A DNA stretch of 64,000 nt. Origin: CAZHGD01 sp964531735 (GTDB lineage Bacteria > Armatimonadota > UBA10988). Below, piece after piece: positions 7,701 through 18,736 of this stretch (position 1 is the stretch's first letter; each line of letters starts with the position of its first letter). The notes below the pieces were generated by a model, which saw only the letters and a list, made by a program, of their open reading frames with translations, searched no databases and was not told the DNA's origin. The stretch is taken from assembly GCA_964531735.1 (NCBI GenBank), contig CAZHGD010000010.1:1-64000 (forward strand). Direction: 5' to 3'. Both the position numbers and the translations under genes were made by a program.

Positions 7701-8879
7701 ATGCCGGCGGCGGGCGGCCGGCTGGCGCTGACGGTGCTGGTGTCGGCCGTCTGTGGTCTGACGGCCGGGTTGCTCGGGCAGCGGCTGGCGGCCCGAGCGC
7801 TGCCGGTACGCACCGAAGCCGCGGTGGCGGTGCTGCCGGCGGCCGCGACCACGGGCGGCGCCGGCGAGAGTAGCCCGGCGGGCGTACTCAAGGGCGCTGA
7901 CCAGGTCCTCTCGCGCGCGTTCGTCATGGCGGCTCGGCGGGTCAATCCGGCCGTGGTCAACATCGACAACCTGGCCCGCCGTAAGGCGGGTGGCAGCAAC
8001 CCGTTCGAGGACGTGGTCGGCCCGAAGACCAAGGGCAAGGACCCGGTCTTGCGGGGTGCGGGCTCGGGCTTCATCTTCAACGCCGCCAAGGGCTTGGTGC
8101 TGACCAACCAGCACGTGGTGGAGAACGCCGAGCGCATCGACGTCACCTTGAGTGACGGCCGGGTGCTCACGGCCGAGGTCGTCGGCGCGGACAAGGTGTC
8201 CGACATCGCGGTGCTCCGCGTCGCCGCCGAGAAGCTGCCCGAGGCGCCGTTGGCCCTGAAGGCGAAGCTCGAGCAGGGCGAATGGGTCATCGCCATCGGC
8301 AACCCGTTCCGCGACTTCCCTCACACGGTCACTGTCGGTGTGGTCAGCGCGCTCAACCGCAACATGCAGTTGCCCGGCCGCGACTACAGCAACCTCATCC
8401 AGACCGACGCGGCCATCAATGTCGGCAACTCCGGCGGGCCGCTGTGCAACCTGCGCGGCGAGGTGATCGGCATCAACTCGGCCATCTTCTCACCCACGCA
8501 GACCAACCTGGGCCTGGGCTTCGCCATCGCCATTGACGACGCGCTGCAGATTGCCGGGCACCTGGCCACGCATGGTGGCGTGCCGTGGCTCGGCATCGGC
8601 ATGTTGACCGTTGATGACGCGGTGGCGGCGAAGCTGAAGAAGCCGGGCCTGAAGGGCGTTCTGGTGGACAAGGTGCGGGAGGGCAGCCCGGCGGCCAAGG
8701 CCGGCCTGCTCGAGGACGATGTGGTGGTGCAGGCGAACGGACAGCGGACCGACAGTGCGGGGAAGCTCCAGCAGATGGTGCTGGCCAGTCCGGTGGGCGG
8801 CAATCTGCAACTCAGCGTGCTGCGCGGCGGCCGCACGCAGACCGTCAAGGTGACGCTCGGGAAGAGACCACTCGAATGA
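7701..8879 (+). CDS. DegP/HtrA-type serine protease with one PDZ domain
   Basis: A 392-residue trypsin-fold protease, probably acting in protein quality control outside the cytoplasm. The N-terminal 30 residues form a signal anchor and are followed by an Ala/Gly-rich linker. The protease domain (about 75-285) has a complete triad: His138 in TNQHVV, Asp168 in VSDIAVL and Ser244 in GNSGGPL. A single PDZ domain spans about 290-388, as in DegS and HhoB-type proteins rather than two-PDZ DegP. ATG comes one base after the ribH stop, so it is probably co-transcribed with the riboflavin genes, which is not a functional link I can explain. Its stop overlaps the next ATG (ATGA). Confidence 0.9.
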   Translation: MPAAGGRLALTVLVSAVCGLTAGLLGQRLAARALPVRTEAAVAVLPAAATTGGAGESSPAGVLKGADQVLSRAFVMAARRVNPAVVNIDNLARRKAGGSNPFEDVVGPKTKGKDPVLRGAGSGFIFNAAKGLVLTNQHVVENAERIDVTLSDGRVLTAEVVGADKVSDIAVLRVAAEKLPEAPLALKAKLEQGEWVIAIGNPFRDFPHTVTVGVVSALNRNMQLPGRDYSNLIQTDAAINVGNSGGPLCNLRGEVIGINSAIFSPTQTNLGLGFAIAIDDALQIAGHLATHGGVPWLGIGMLTVDDAVAAKLKKPGLKGVLVDKVREGSPAAKAGLLEDDVVVQANGQRTDSAGKLQQMVLASPVGGNLQLSVLRGGRTQTVKVTLGKRPLE

Positions 8880-9571
8880 GACGGCGATACCTCGTACCGC
8901 TGACCGCGGTGTTTCTCGGCGCCTTGACGACCGGCTGCGCGAAGTTCCCGGCGACCGGCGGCGGCGGCACGCCGCGCATGTTGATCGACATGCGCATGAC
9001 CTTGCGCGGCGCGGTGGACGAGAACGCCTACTACCTGTTCGTCATCGACACGTCCGGCCGCGACGCCAAGGGCCCGGTGATCATCGCGCCCTACACGCAG
9101 TACACCGGCAATGGGCGGGCGACCGGCGCCTACACCCACTACGTCGAGTACCACCTGGGTCGCTTCGACGTCTTCAAGGACCAGCCAGAGGAAGCGGGCG
9201 TCACGCCGCCCGCGCGCACGGTGATTGGGCAGCCGTTCCGCTCTGACTCGACCAGCTCCACCGGTGTCCTGCGCTGCTGGATCGACCAGGATCAGCTCAA
9301 GCTCACGGCCGGCCAGGCCGACCTGACGCAGATCTCGCTCAACCTGATCACGGTGAACGAGATCGTGACGGCCGGCTCGCTGCCCCCGGTGCCGCGCCAG
9401 ACCGACGGGCTCGGCACCGACGGCAACACGTTCCTGGTGATCCGCCTGCAGAATGGCACCATCATCGAGAACAACGGCATCGAGTCGACCGGCGAAACGT
9501 TCGAAGGCAAGTCGCTGTCGGCGGAGTACGACATCGCCGACTTCCGGGTCGCGGTAGTCAGCGGCAGTTGA
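8876..9571 (+). CDS. Predicted lipoprotein of unknown function
   Basis: A 231-residue protein with a clear lipoprotein signal: MRRR, a hydrophobic stretch and the lipobox LTTGC with Cys21. The mature part begins with a Gly-rich spacer, then looks all-beta, with many Tyr, Thr and Asp, and no catalytic motif I recognise. It starts inside the stop of the DegP-like gene (ATGA), so it is translationally coupled to that protease and may be its partner or substrate in the cell envelope; this is inference from position. The run of rightward genes ends here, with a convergent LCP gene 17 bases on. Confidence 0.7.
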   Translation: MRRRYLVPLTAVFLGALTTGCAKFPATGGGGTPRMLIDMRMTLRGAVDENAYYLFVIDTSGRDAKGPVIIAPYTQYTGNGRATGAYTHYVEYHLGRFDVFKDQPEEAGVTPPARTVIGQPFRSDSTSSTGVLRCWIDQDQLKLTAGQADLTQISLNLITVNEIVTAGSLPPVPRQTDGLGTDGNTFLVIRLQNGTIIENNGIESTGETFEGKSLSAEYDIADFRVAVVSGS

Positions 9572-9588
9572 CCCGTCGGCGGCCGAGT

Positions 9589-10971
9589 TCAGCGTCCCGG
9601 GAAGTCGGCACCCAGCACGACGACCACCTGGGGCACCCCATCACGCCCCGCGCCCTGGGGCCGCAGCGCGCACGGACCCGCGTGCGTGCTGAGTTGCAGG
9701 GCCTTGGCCACCTGCTCCGTGGCCGCGGCCGCGCCTGAGCCGGTGGCATAGACGCGCGTCCGGCCGCTCTGGGCCACCGTGGCTGTCGGCGCGGTCACGG
9801 CGGCGTAGCCCAAGCGCCGCAGGCGCTGCGTGACCACGCGATCCAGGCCGACGCGGTCGCTGCCGTTGTAGACCGTCACCTCGGGCAGGGCCGCCGGACC
9901 GGCCGGCTGGCCGGGCGCCGGGGCTGCCGTGGCTCGCGGCGGAGCCGCCAGCGACTGCTTGAGCCGAGCGACGGCCGCCGGTGCGTCGCCGGCCGCCACG
10001 AAGTAGCTGCTGCCGTCGATGGTCTGGGCGGCGCCGGGCAGTTGGATGGCCGGCACGGCCGCCAGGTCCAGTTGTCGCACCAAGCGCAGCAGGCAGCCGG
10101 TCTGCAGTGTGCCCATGGTCGAGTCCACATGCTTCGAGAGGCTGCGTATCACGCCCGGCAGGCGGAACACGTGTTGCGGATCGGCGGCCGCCTTGGCCAG
10201 CGCGCGCAAGAACACCTGTTGGCGGCGCATCCGGCCAAGGTCGCCTTCGGCGTCCTTGCGGAAGCGCACGAACTGCATGGCGTGCTGCCCGTCGAGCAAC
10301 TGCTCCCCGGGCTGCAGGTCGATGTGCAGGTTCTGCGCGTGATCATCGTAGCGCATCCGCTTCTCGACCTTCAGTCGTACGCCGCCCAGCGCATCGACCA
10401 CCTGCTGGAAGCCGGCCAGGTCGCAGCGGACCACATGGTCAATCGGTTGCTCGGTCACATCGGCCACGGCCTGGGCGAGCAGTTGGCGGCCGCCGTAGCG
10501 GTAGGCGGCATTGAGCTTGTGCCAACCGCGCCCCGCCAGGCGCACGCGCGTGTCGCGCGGGAGGCTGATGACGCCGAGGTGGTTGGTGGGCAGGTCGAGA
10601 CAGACCATGATCACCGTGTCGGTGCGGCCTGTGGCATCACCGGCATCGGTGCCGACCAGCAGGAGGTTGACCTGGTCGGCGCCAAACGGGTTGCCCGAGT
10701 TGGCCTCGGCCGAAGCGGTGGCCAGCCGCGGCCCGTCCGTCCGAGGGCGCGTCAGCCCCGCGCGGTAGCCGCTGATGAGACCGGCGGCCACCAAGACGAG
10801 GAGCAGCAGGGCCGGGCCAGGTCGCAGACGCCGCCGCGTCCGGACAACGCGTCCTGACGGGCGCCCCGACGCTCGCTGTGCCGACCGGCCGGACCGGCCT
10901 CGCTGACGCTCGCGCTGCTGCCTCACAACGACACCGCTCTGTCCCCGTCCCGCCTGCCGTGGCAAGGTCAC
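9589..10971 (-). CDS. LytR-CpsA-Psr (LCP) family protein with LytR_C tail
   Basis: A 460-residue envelope protein of the LCP family, whose members transfer undecaprenyl-linked glycopolymers onto peptidoglycan or proteins. A long Arg-rich cytoplasmic N-terminus (1-48) leads into a transmembrane helix at about 51-68. The LCP domain (about 100-260) shows NLLLVGTDAG, GRTDTVIMV, ISLPRDTRV, LNAAYRYGG and QFVRFRKD, the last carrying the pyrophosphate-binding Arg residues. After a Pro/Ala linker the LytR_C domain runs from about 365. The chosen GTG at 10971 lacks a good ribosome binding site and a later GTG is possible. It lies nine bases behind nadD, a neighbourhood seen in Gram-positive and related phyla. 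Confidence 0.85.
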   Translation of the reverse strand: MTLPRQAGRGQSGVVVRQQRERQRGRSGRSAQRASGRPSGRVVRTRRRLRPGPALLLLVLVAAGLISGYRAGLTRPRTDGPRLATASAEANSGNPFGADQVNLLLVGTDAGDATGRTDTVIMVCLDLPTNHLGVISLPRDTRVRLAGRGWHKLNAAYRYGGRQLLAQAVADVTEQPIDHVVRCDLAGFQQVVDALGGVRLKVEKRMRYDDHAQNLHIDLQPGEQLLDGQHAMQFVRFRKDAEGDLGRMRRQQVFLRALAKAAADPQHVFRLPGVIRSLSKHVDSTMGTLQTGCLLRLVRQLDLAAVPAIQLPGAAQTIDGSSYFVAAGDAPAAVARLKQSLAAPPRATAAPAPGQPAGPAALPEVTVYNGSDRVGLDRVVTQRLRRLGYAAVTAPTATVAQSGRTRVYATGSGAAAATEQVAKALQLSTHAGPCALRPQGAGRDGVPQVVVVLGADFPGR

Positions 10972-10980
10972 CTGTGATAC

Positions 10981-11583
10981 TTAGGCACCGGCGTAGAGGC
11001 CGAGTTTCCCGATCTGGGCCAACACGCGATCGGGAACCAGATAGCGCACCGAGCGACCGGCCGCGAGGTCGCCACGCAGGTCACGAGAGGCGATCTGCAG
11101 TGGCGGCATGACGAACCGGTCGACCCGTGGCTGCAGCCACTCCGGCAGCTCCGGCAGCAACTGCTCGAGCGGCGAGCCGGGCCGGTCAGCGACGCCGAGC
11201 CGGGCGACCTCAGCGATCTGTCGCGGCGCTCGCCACCGCGGGAAGTCGGCCAACGCATCGCCGCCCAGCAGCAGCCAGAGCTGTGCCTGAGGGTACTGCT
11301 CGCCGAACCAGGCGACGGTGTCGACAGTGAAGCTGACGCCGCCGCGGCCCAGCTCAACGTCGGAGACACGGAACTCAGGGCGGTCGGCCACCAGCAGGCG
11401 GGTCAGCGCCAGCCGCTGTGGCCCGGGGACGCAGCACGTGCCCTTGAGCGGCTGGCTGGCGCACGGCACGAACACCACCTCGTCCAGCGCCAGCTCCTGG
11501 CGGGCTCGGTCGGCCAGCACGAGATGAGCCAGGTGTGGCGGGTCGAAGGCGCCGCCGTAGATCCCGATGCGGTGTCCGCTCAC
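10981..11583 (-). CDS. nadD: Nicotinate-nucleotide adenylyltransferase
   Basis: A 200-residue enzyme that adenylates nicotinate mononucleotide to deamido-NAD in NAD synthesis. The nucleotidyltransferase signature is GIYGGAFDPPHLAHL near the N-terminus (GxFDPxHxGH class), followed by FVPCASQPLK for the NaMN pocket, LGGDALADFPRW and a late SRDLRGDLAAGRSVRYLVPD that corresponds to the SSTxIR region. The GTG start at 11583 overlaps the upstream zinc-ribbon gene by four bases. A longer frame extends further upstream, but that part is antisense to nothing conserved and shadows the neighbouring gene, so it is rejected as coding. Confidence 0.93.
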   Translation of the reverse strand: MSGHRIGIYGGAFDPPHLAHLVLADRARQELALDEVVFVPCASQPLKGTCCVPGPQRLALTRLLVADRPEFRVSDVELGRGGVSFTVDTVAWFGEQYPQAQLWLLLGGDALADFPRWRAPRQIAEVARLGVADRPGSPLEQLLPELPEWLQPRVDRFVMPPLQIASRDLRGDLAAGRSVRYLVPDRVLAQIGKLGLYAGA

Positions 11584-11966
11584 CGCGGCGCCTCCTCGGC
11601 CGGCAGGGCCGGCAGTGCGAGCGGGTCGGGCCACCACCGTGTCTCCGGCAGCGCGGCCAGTTCGCGTCCGCGCCGGACCACCGCTCGCACGGCGGCCAGT
11701 TCGCGGGTCGGGCCGCACAACATGCACAACCACTCGATCTGGGCCAAGGCCTCGGCGGCCTCGCCGCGTCCGATGGCCGCGCAGATGGCCTCCTGGCGCG
11801 CCTGGGCCTCGCGCAGGACGTCGGCGAGCAGGCCCAGATCGGCACCGCAGCGGGCGCAGACGTTCTCGACCGGCGGCTGCTGCCAGCGGCACACCGGGCA
11901 ACACATCACCGCGTCGCCGGGCGGCGCGGTGGAGGAGGTGGCCAACGGATCGATGAGGTCGCTCAT
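11580..11966 (-). CDS. Small zinc-ribbon protein, unknown function
   Basis: A 128-residue protein I cannot name. Residues about 22-40 contain two Cys-x2-Cys knuckles (CPVC and CARC) 14 residues apart, as in a zinc ribbon, and a later CMLC adds a possible third pair. The remainder is alpha-helical and rich in Ala, Glu and Arg. It is the first gene of a run with nadD and the LCP gene; its stop overlaps the nadD start (GTGA). The ATG has no ribosome binding site but a perfect TATAAT eight bases upstream, suggesting a leaderless mRNA. The two Cys pairs are the only support for a metal or nucleic-acid role. Confidence 0.6.
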   Translation of the reverse strand: MSDLIDPLATSSTAPPGDAVMCCPVCRWQQPPVENVCARCGADLGLLADVLREAQARQEAICAAIGRGEAAEALAQIEWLCMLCGPTRELAAVRAVVRRGRELAALPETRWWPDPLALPALPAEEAPR

Positions 11967-11974
11967 GTCAGCAG

Positions 11975-11980
11975 ATTATA
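11975..11980 (-). promoter_or_regulatory. Consensus -10 box for leaderless zinc-ribbon/nadD transcript
   Basis: On the minus strand TATAAT lies eight bases before the ATG at 11966, which would place the transcription start at or next to the start codon. No convincing -35 hexamer is seen at 16-18 bases, so the assignment rests on the perfect -10 in a very GC-rich background. Confidence 0.45.
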
Positions 11981-11997
11981 CGCCGGGGTCCGGTGGC

Positions 11998-13146
11998 TCA
12001 GGGCAGGACAGACGCGACTTGGTCCATGTCGTCGGGACTGTTGTAGAAGTGCGGCGACAGCCGGACGCAGGCGCCCCGCTGGATGGCGACGATCTGTGCG
12101 GCGCGGAGCCGCTGGAGCAAGTCCGCCGGGCTGTACTCGGGATGGCGCAGCGCGATGATGCCGGAGCGCTCGCCAGGCCGCAGCGAGCTGCCGAGGAGGT
12201 AACCGCGGCCGGCCAGTCGCTCGAGCAGGTGATCGAGCAGGCCGAGCAGGCGCGACTCGATCGCGGCCGGGCCGATCTCGCCGAGCATCCGCACCGCCTC
12301 GGTCAGCATCAGGTTGCCGAGGCAGTTCGGCGTGCCCTCCTCGAAGCGTTCGGCCGTCGGCTTGAGGGCCGGCAGGCCATCTTCGGTGTCCACCTCCGCG
12401 CCGGGAATGCTGAGGTCGTCGGCCACGCTGTGCCAACTGACGTTGAACGGTTGCAGTCGCTCCAGCAGGCGGGGTGCGAGGTAGAGGAAGCCGGCGCCCT
12501 CGGCGCCGCACAGCCACTTGTGCCCGCCGACGGCCAGCGCATCGCAGGCCGCGATGGGGACGGGCAGCGCGCCGACGCCCTGCACGCCGTCGACGACGAG
12601 GTAGGCGCCAGACCGGGCACAGACCTCGGCCAGCGCCGGCAGGTCGATCCGGAAGCCGTTCAGGTACTGCACCCAACTGACCGCGACGACTCGCGTCGAG
12701 GCATCGATGGCCGCGGCGACGCGGTCGATGGGGAAGCGCCCCTCGGCGTCGGGCTGGACGACCCGCACCGTGGCGCCGAGGCGCGCGGCGGCGCGCCAGG
12801 GAAGCCGATTGGCCGGGTACTCGCCGGCCAAGGTGACGATGGTGTCGCCGGCTTGGTAGGGCAGGCTCTCGGCCACGAAGATGAGGCCCTGGCTGGTGTT
12901 CTTGACCAGCGCGATACGATCAGGCGAGACTGTGAGGAACGACGCGACCGCGGCGCGAGCGCCTTCGTTGGCGGCGGACCACAGGCGCGGGTAGCTGAGG
13001 CCCGGCTCGGCCGAGAAAGCGGCCATGGCCTCGGTGGCGGCGCGGATGACCCGCTGGCAGAGCGGTGTGACGCCGGCGTGTTGCAGCCAGATGGTGCCGT
13101 TGGCCAGGTAGGGCCACTGTTCGCGGTAGCGGTGCCAGTCGGTCAT
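11998..13146 (-). CDS. Class V PLP-dependent aminotransferase / cysteine desulfurase-like
   Basis: A 382-residue fold-type I enzyme. The PLP lysine is Lys210 in AVGGHKWL, the cofactor aspartate is in YLVVDGVQGVGA, and ALVKNTSQGLIF matches the phosphate-binding loop of class V enzymes. Members include selenocysteine lyases, isopenicillin-N epimerase-like proteins and cysteine desulfurases. No conserved active-site Cys loop is evident near the C-terminus, where a desulfurase would carry one, so a simple aminotransferase or epimerase-type reaction is as likely. The ATG at 13146 has GAGGA upstream. The gene is divergent from the BtpA-family gene and 31 bases upstream of the zinc-ribbon gene. Confidence 0.8.
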   Translation of the reverse strand: MTDWHRYREQWPYLANGTIWLQHAGVTPLCQRVIRAATEAMAAFSAEPGLSYPRLWSAANEGARAAVASFLTVSPDRIALVKNTSQGLIFVAESLPYQAGDTIVTLAGEYPANRLPWRAAARLGATVRVVQPDAEGRFPIDRVAAAIDASTRVVAVSWVQYLNGFRIDLPALAEVCARSGAYLVVDGVQGVGALPVPIAACDALAVGGHKWLCGAEGAGFLYLAPRLLERLQPFNVSWHSVADDLSIPGAEVDTEDGLPALKPTAERFEEGTPNCLGNLMLTEAVRMLGEIGPAAIESRLLGLLDHLLERLAGRGYLLGSSLRPGERSGIIALRHPEYSPADLLQRLRAAQIVAIQRGACVRLSPHFYNSPDDMDQVASVLP

Positions 13147-13188
13147 CGGGTGATCCTCGCGCGCGTCGGCCGGCCGGCCGAAGTGATC

Positions 13189-13194
13189 ATGATA
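13189..13194 (-). promoter_or_regulatory. Candidate extended -10 for the class V aminotransferase
   Basis: On the minus strand the sequence TGGTATCAT contains TATCAT preceded by TG, an extended -10 pattern. The start of transcription would be about 36 bases upstream of the ATG at 13146. The -35 region is poor, so confidence is low. Confidence 0.3.
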
Positions 13195-13230
13195 CCACCG
13201 GCGGCGGGGGCGGAACAGGAGGAGCGGCGG

Positions 13231-14031
13231 ATGCGGTTTCGGACACTGTTTGGCCAGATCCGGCCGGTGATCGGCCAAGTGAGCCTGTCGCCGCTGCCTG
13301 GCGCTGAAGGCTACGCGGGCGACCTGCCGGCGGTGCGGCGGCGCGCGGTGGAGGACGCACAGCGCCTGGTCTCGGGCGGCTGTGACGCGGTACTGGTCGA
13401 GAACAGCCTGGATGGTCCGTTCGGGCAGGACCAGGTGCCGATGGAGACGGTGGCGGCGCTGGTGCTGGTGGTGGCCGCCGTGGTCGACGCGGTGGTGGTG
13501 CCCGTGGGCGTGAGCGTACTGCGCAACGATGCCGCGGCGGCCGTGGCTGTGGCCACGGTGGCCGAAGCCCGGTTCGTGCGGGTCCGCGTGCATGTCGGCA
13601 CGGTGGCCGATCGGTCGGGTGTGATCGAGGGCCGGGCCGCCGACACGTTGCGCCTGCGGGCCAGTCTACGGTCGGACGTGGCGATCTTCGCCGACGTGAT
13701 GGTCGGCCGTGGCGGGGCGTTGGGGCAGGCTGACCGACTGCGGAATGCCCACGATGTCTACTACCGGGGCTTGGCCGACGCGCTGGTGCTGAGCAGCGGC
13801 GCGCGAGGCGACGGGCCGGATGTGGCGGAGGCGGCCGAGTTGCGCGCGGCGCTGTCCGAGGCCCCCCTGCTCTGCGGCGGCGGAGTCGTCCCCGAGCGGG
13901 CCAGTCTGCTCCTGAGCCAGAGCGACGGCCTGATCGTGGACCGCTGGTGTCGCGACCAGGGCGACCAGGGCCGACCGGTCGATGTGACGAGAGTGCGCGA
14001 ACTGGTGGCGGCGGTGGAGGCGACGCCGTAG
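13231..14031 (+). CDS. BtpA/SgcQ family TIM-barrel protein
   Basis: A 266-residue member of the BtpA family, named for a cyanobacterial protein that stabilises photosystem I but widespread in non-photosynthetic bacteria, where its chemistry is unknown. Family features read in order are GQVSLSPLPG, GGCDAVLVENSLDGPFGQ, VGVSVLRNDAAAAVAVA, ARFVRVRVHVG, GVIEGRAADTLRLRASL and IFADVMVGRGG, consistent with a TIM barrel. The ATG at 13231 is preceded by AGGAGGAG. It is divergent from the aminotransferase, and no photosynthesis genes lie nearby, so a photosystem role is not suggested. Confidence 0.8.
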   Translation: MRFRTLFGQIRPVIGQVSLSPLPGAEGYAGDLPAVRRRAVEDAQRLVSGGCDAVLVENSLDGPFGQDQVPMETVAALVLVVAAVVDAVVVPVGVSVLRNDAAAAVAVATVAEARFVRVRVHVGTVADRSGVIEGRAADTLRLRASLRSDVAIFADVMVGRGGALGQADRLRNAHDVYYRGLADALVLSSGARGDGPDVAEAAELRAALSEAPLLCGGGVVPERASLLLSQSDGLIVDRWCRDQGDQGRPVDVTRVRELVAAVEATP

Positions 14032-14145
14032 ACTGATCAGGGCCGGAGATGCGCTTAAGGCCGGGGGCGTTGCGGCCGACTTACCATTTGGCAGCGCTGG
14101 GCGGCGCGGGTTGCAGCGGCTTGGTGTCGGCGCGCCGGAGGGGAG

Positions 14146-17034
<2,889 letters not shown>

Positions 17035-17047
17035 GCCGGGGTCCCGC

Positions 17048-17302
17048 TCAGGTCACGTCGTAGCCGCCGTGATCGTTGCGACGCAGCACTTTGAACCCAG
17101 CCTGCTTGAGGCGTTTGTCGCTGGGTGCCTTGCGAGCGAATCCGGAGCCCGCGTGGAAGCTGACCACGCGGCGCGCCACCGCGGCGCCGCACTGCGGACA
17201 GAACGGCAGCGGCGCGTCGGTCACCGACTGGCGAACCGTGAAGCCGTCGCGGCAGTGGTCGCAGGAGAACTCGTCGATGCAGCGGTAGTCGTAGCTGGGC
17301 AT
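17048..17302 (-). CDS. FmdB-family zinc-ribbon protein
   Basis: An 84-residue protein of the FmdB regulatory family. MPSYDYRC is the usual opening, and two Cys pairs, CDHC and CPQC, form a zinc ribbon around SVTDAPLPF. Compared with typical members the first cysteine pair is displaced by a six-residue insertion (IDEFSC). The C-terminal SGFARKAPSDKRLKQAGFK is the basic tail often seen in this family. Its role is not established; it was first described as a possible regulator of formamidase genes. It converges on the hybrid kinase with 13 bases between stops. Confidence 0.8.
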   Translation of the reverse strand: MPSYDYRCIDEFSCDHCRDGFTVRQSVTDAPLPFCPQCGAAVARRVVSFHAGSGFARKAPSDKRLKQAGFKVLRRNDHGGYDVT

Positions 17303-17329
17303 GGCCGACTCGCATAGCGTCCTGAGGTC

Positions 17330-17335
17330 ATTGTA
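17330..17335 (-). promoter_or_regulatory. Candidate -10 box for the FmdB-type gene
   Basis: TACAAT on the minus strand ends 27 bases before the ATG at 17302. No good -35 is visible at the expected distance, so this is tentative. Confidence 0.3.
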
Positions 17336-17349
17336 CCGCCAACCGCCGC

Positions 17350-18507
17350 CTAGACCGAGCGGTCACCCCGCGACCAGCGCTCGAGCCGGGTCATCAGGCC
17401 CACCACCACGACCACCGCCGCGCAGAGACCGTATGGCGCGGACGGCCCGAGGTGCCAAGCCAGGCTGCCGCCGAGCCAGGGGCCCATCACACTGCCCAGG
17501 CCGACCACGGCTTCGTTGATGCCCGTCTGCCGGGCGGTGTCTTCACGGCCATGCAGGCTGTGGAACATGCTCGCGCTGTAGCTGACCGCCGTGTATAGGC
17601 CGAGCACGAGCAGCGCGGGCAGGGCCAGACGAGTGCAGCCGAGGGCAATGACCAGCAGGCCCACGACGGCCGCCCACTGGACCGGCTCGACCCAGCGACC
17701 GTCGGCGTCGCGCGGCCGCAGCAGACCGAGGTAGACGAACGCGAGCGTCTGCACGCCGTTGATGCCGGCCACCCAGGTGCCGGTGGTCTCGGGGCTGAGG
17801 CCGAGCCGCTGCCGCGCGTAGATGGGGAACAGGTTGCGCACGCAGTTGATGACGAAGAACGCCGCGAAGCTCGCCAACCAGGCCTGCCGTCGGCGCCAGG
17901 CCGGGCTGGGTGGCCGGTCGTCGGCGCGCCGGGGCTCGCCGTTGGGCGCGCCCGGACCGCGCTGGAGCGAGATGACCAGGCAGCCGACGCCCATCGCCGC
18001 GCCATAGGTGGCCCACGCGGCGGTGGGGCCGATGGCTTGGTAGAGCCGACCGGCCACGAAGGCGCCGAGCGCCGAGCCGGTACTCCAGCCGAGGTTGAAA
18101 GCGGCCATGCGTCGAGGCAGGGCGACGCTGTCGGCGCCACGGCTCAACCAGCCGGAGAGGCCCGGCCAGAACATCGCTGCGCCGACGCCCTTCACCGCCA
18201 AGGGCAGCAACGCGTCGGCGGGGGTTCTGACCAGGTAGAGGGCGCCGGTGCTGGCGGCCAGCAGGGCGGCGCCGAGCAAGGTGAACCGGCGCAGACCAAA
18301 GCGGTCGCCCCAGTGCCCCATGGGTATGGTGCAGATGATGTAGAGGGCGATGGGCACCGCCAGCAGGCGCCCGATGGTCTGCGGGTCGGTGTGGCAGACG
18401 CGGTCGAAGTAGAGCGTCAGCGTCATCGTCGCGGCGGTCGAGCAGGAGTCGCCCATCGCTCCGACGAAGAGAAACGCGAGGATCCCCAAGCCCTGCTGCT
18501 GGCGCAT
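17350..18507 (-). CDS. Major facilitator superfamily transporter
   Basis: A 385-residue polytopic membrane protein with about eleven or twelve hydrophobic helices in two halves separated by a hydrophilic, Arg/Pro-rich loop near residues 188-215. The loop between helices 2 and 3 carries GHWGDRFGLRRFTLLG, a good match to the MFS motif GxxxDRxGRR. The substrate cannot be predicted; the N-terminal half resembles drug or sugar efflux carriers. ATG at 18507 has GGAGGT eight bases upstream, and a possible promoter lies within an inverted repeat just beyond it. The 48-residue membrane protein gene lies 35 bases upstream in the same orientation. Confidence 0.85.
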   Translation of the reverse strand: MRQQQGLGILAFLFVGAMGDSCSTAATMTLTLYFDRVCHTDPQTIGRLLAVPIALYIICTIPMGHWGDRFGLRRFTLLGAALLAASTGALYLVRTPADALLPLAVKGVGAAMFWPGLSGWLSRGADSVALPRRMAAFNLGWSTGSALGAFVAGRLYQAIGPTAAWATYGAAMGVGCLVISLQRGPGAPNGEPRRADDRPPSPAWRRRQAWLASFAAFFVINCVRNLFPIYARQRLGLSPETTGTWVAGINGVQTLAFVYLGLLRPRDADGRWVEPVQWAAVVGLLVIALGCTRLALPALLVLGLYTAVSYSASMFHSLHGREDTARQTGINEAVVGLGSVMGPWLGGSLAWHLGPSAPYGLCAAVVVVVGLMTRLERWSRGDRSV

Positions 18508-18523
18508 CGCGCTGAGACCTCCG

Positions 18524-18538
18524 ATTGTCTAGTACAAT
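18524..18538. promoter_or_regulatory. Inverted repeat with back-to-back -10-like boxes
   Basis: ATTGT and ACAAT flank a five-base centre (CTAGT), giving a 15-base interrupted palindrome between the MFS gene and the 48-residue gene. Reading right it contains TACAAT; reading left it contains GACAAT, which would suit a promoter for the MFS gene. It could be an operator, a promoter or both. Confidence 0.35.
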
Positions 18539-18542
18539 GGAC

Positions 18543-18689
18543 TCAGCGCTGAATCACCGGCGTCGGAGCCTGCCCGGAGCTCGCTGGACGGAGCAGATGG
18601 GCATAGGTGAGAAAGACGGCGAGCAGAGCGACGAGGATGGCAACAAAGGCGGTCGTGGGGCTGATCTCTTTAGGTGGCGTCTTGGACAC
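18543..18689 (-). CDS. 48-residue single-pass membrane protein
   Basis: A short reading frame with GTG at 18689 and TGA at 18543-18545. It encodes a hydrophilic N-terminus with Lys and Pro, one strong hydrophobic helix at about 14-31 rich in Ala, Leu and Val, and a short Pro/Ser-rich tail. Nothing similar comes to mind. Support is the clean charged-hydrophobic-polar layout and its position directly upstream of the MFS transporter in the same direction, which would fit an accessory peptide of that carrier. Against it are the GTG start and a weak ribosome binding site. It could also be a chance frame. Confidence 0.45.
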   Translation of the reverse strand: MSKTPPKEISPTTAFVAILVALLAVFLTYAHLLRPASSGQAPTPVIQR

Positions 18690-18736
18690 TGTCCGGTCCG
18701 TTTCTCGCTAACCAGCGCTAGCGGTGAGTGTAGCGA

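Noticed and set aside
11524..13230. Long rightward reading frame antisense to nadD, zinc-ribbon and aminotransferase genes
   Set aside because: It is a GC-driven shadow: the opposite strand encodes recognised proteins. Only the part from ATG 13231 (BtpA family) is real.
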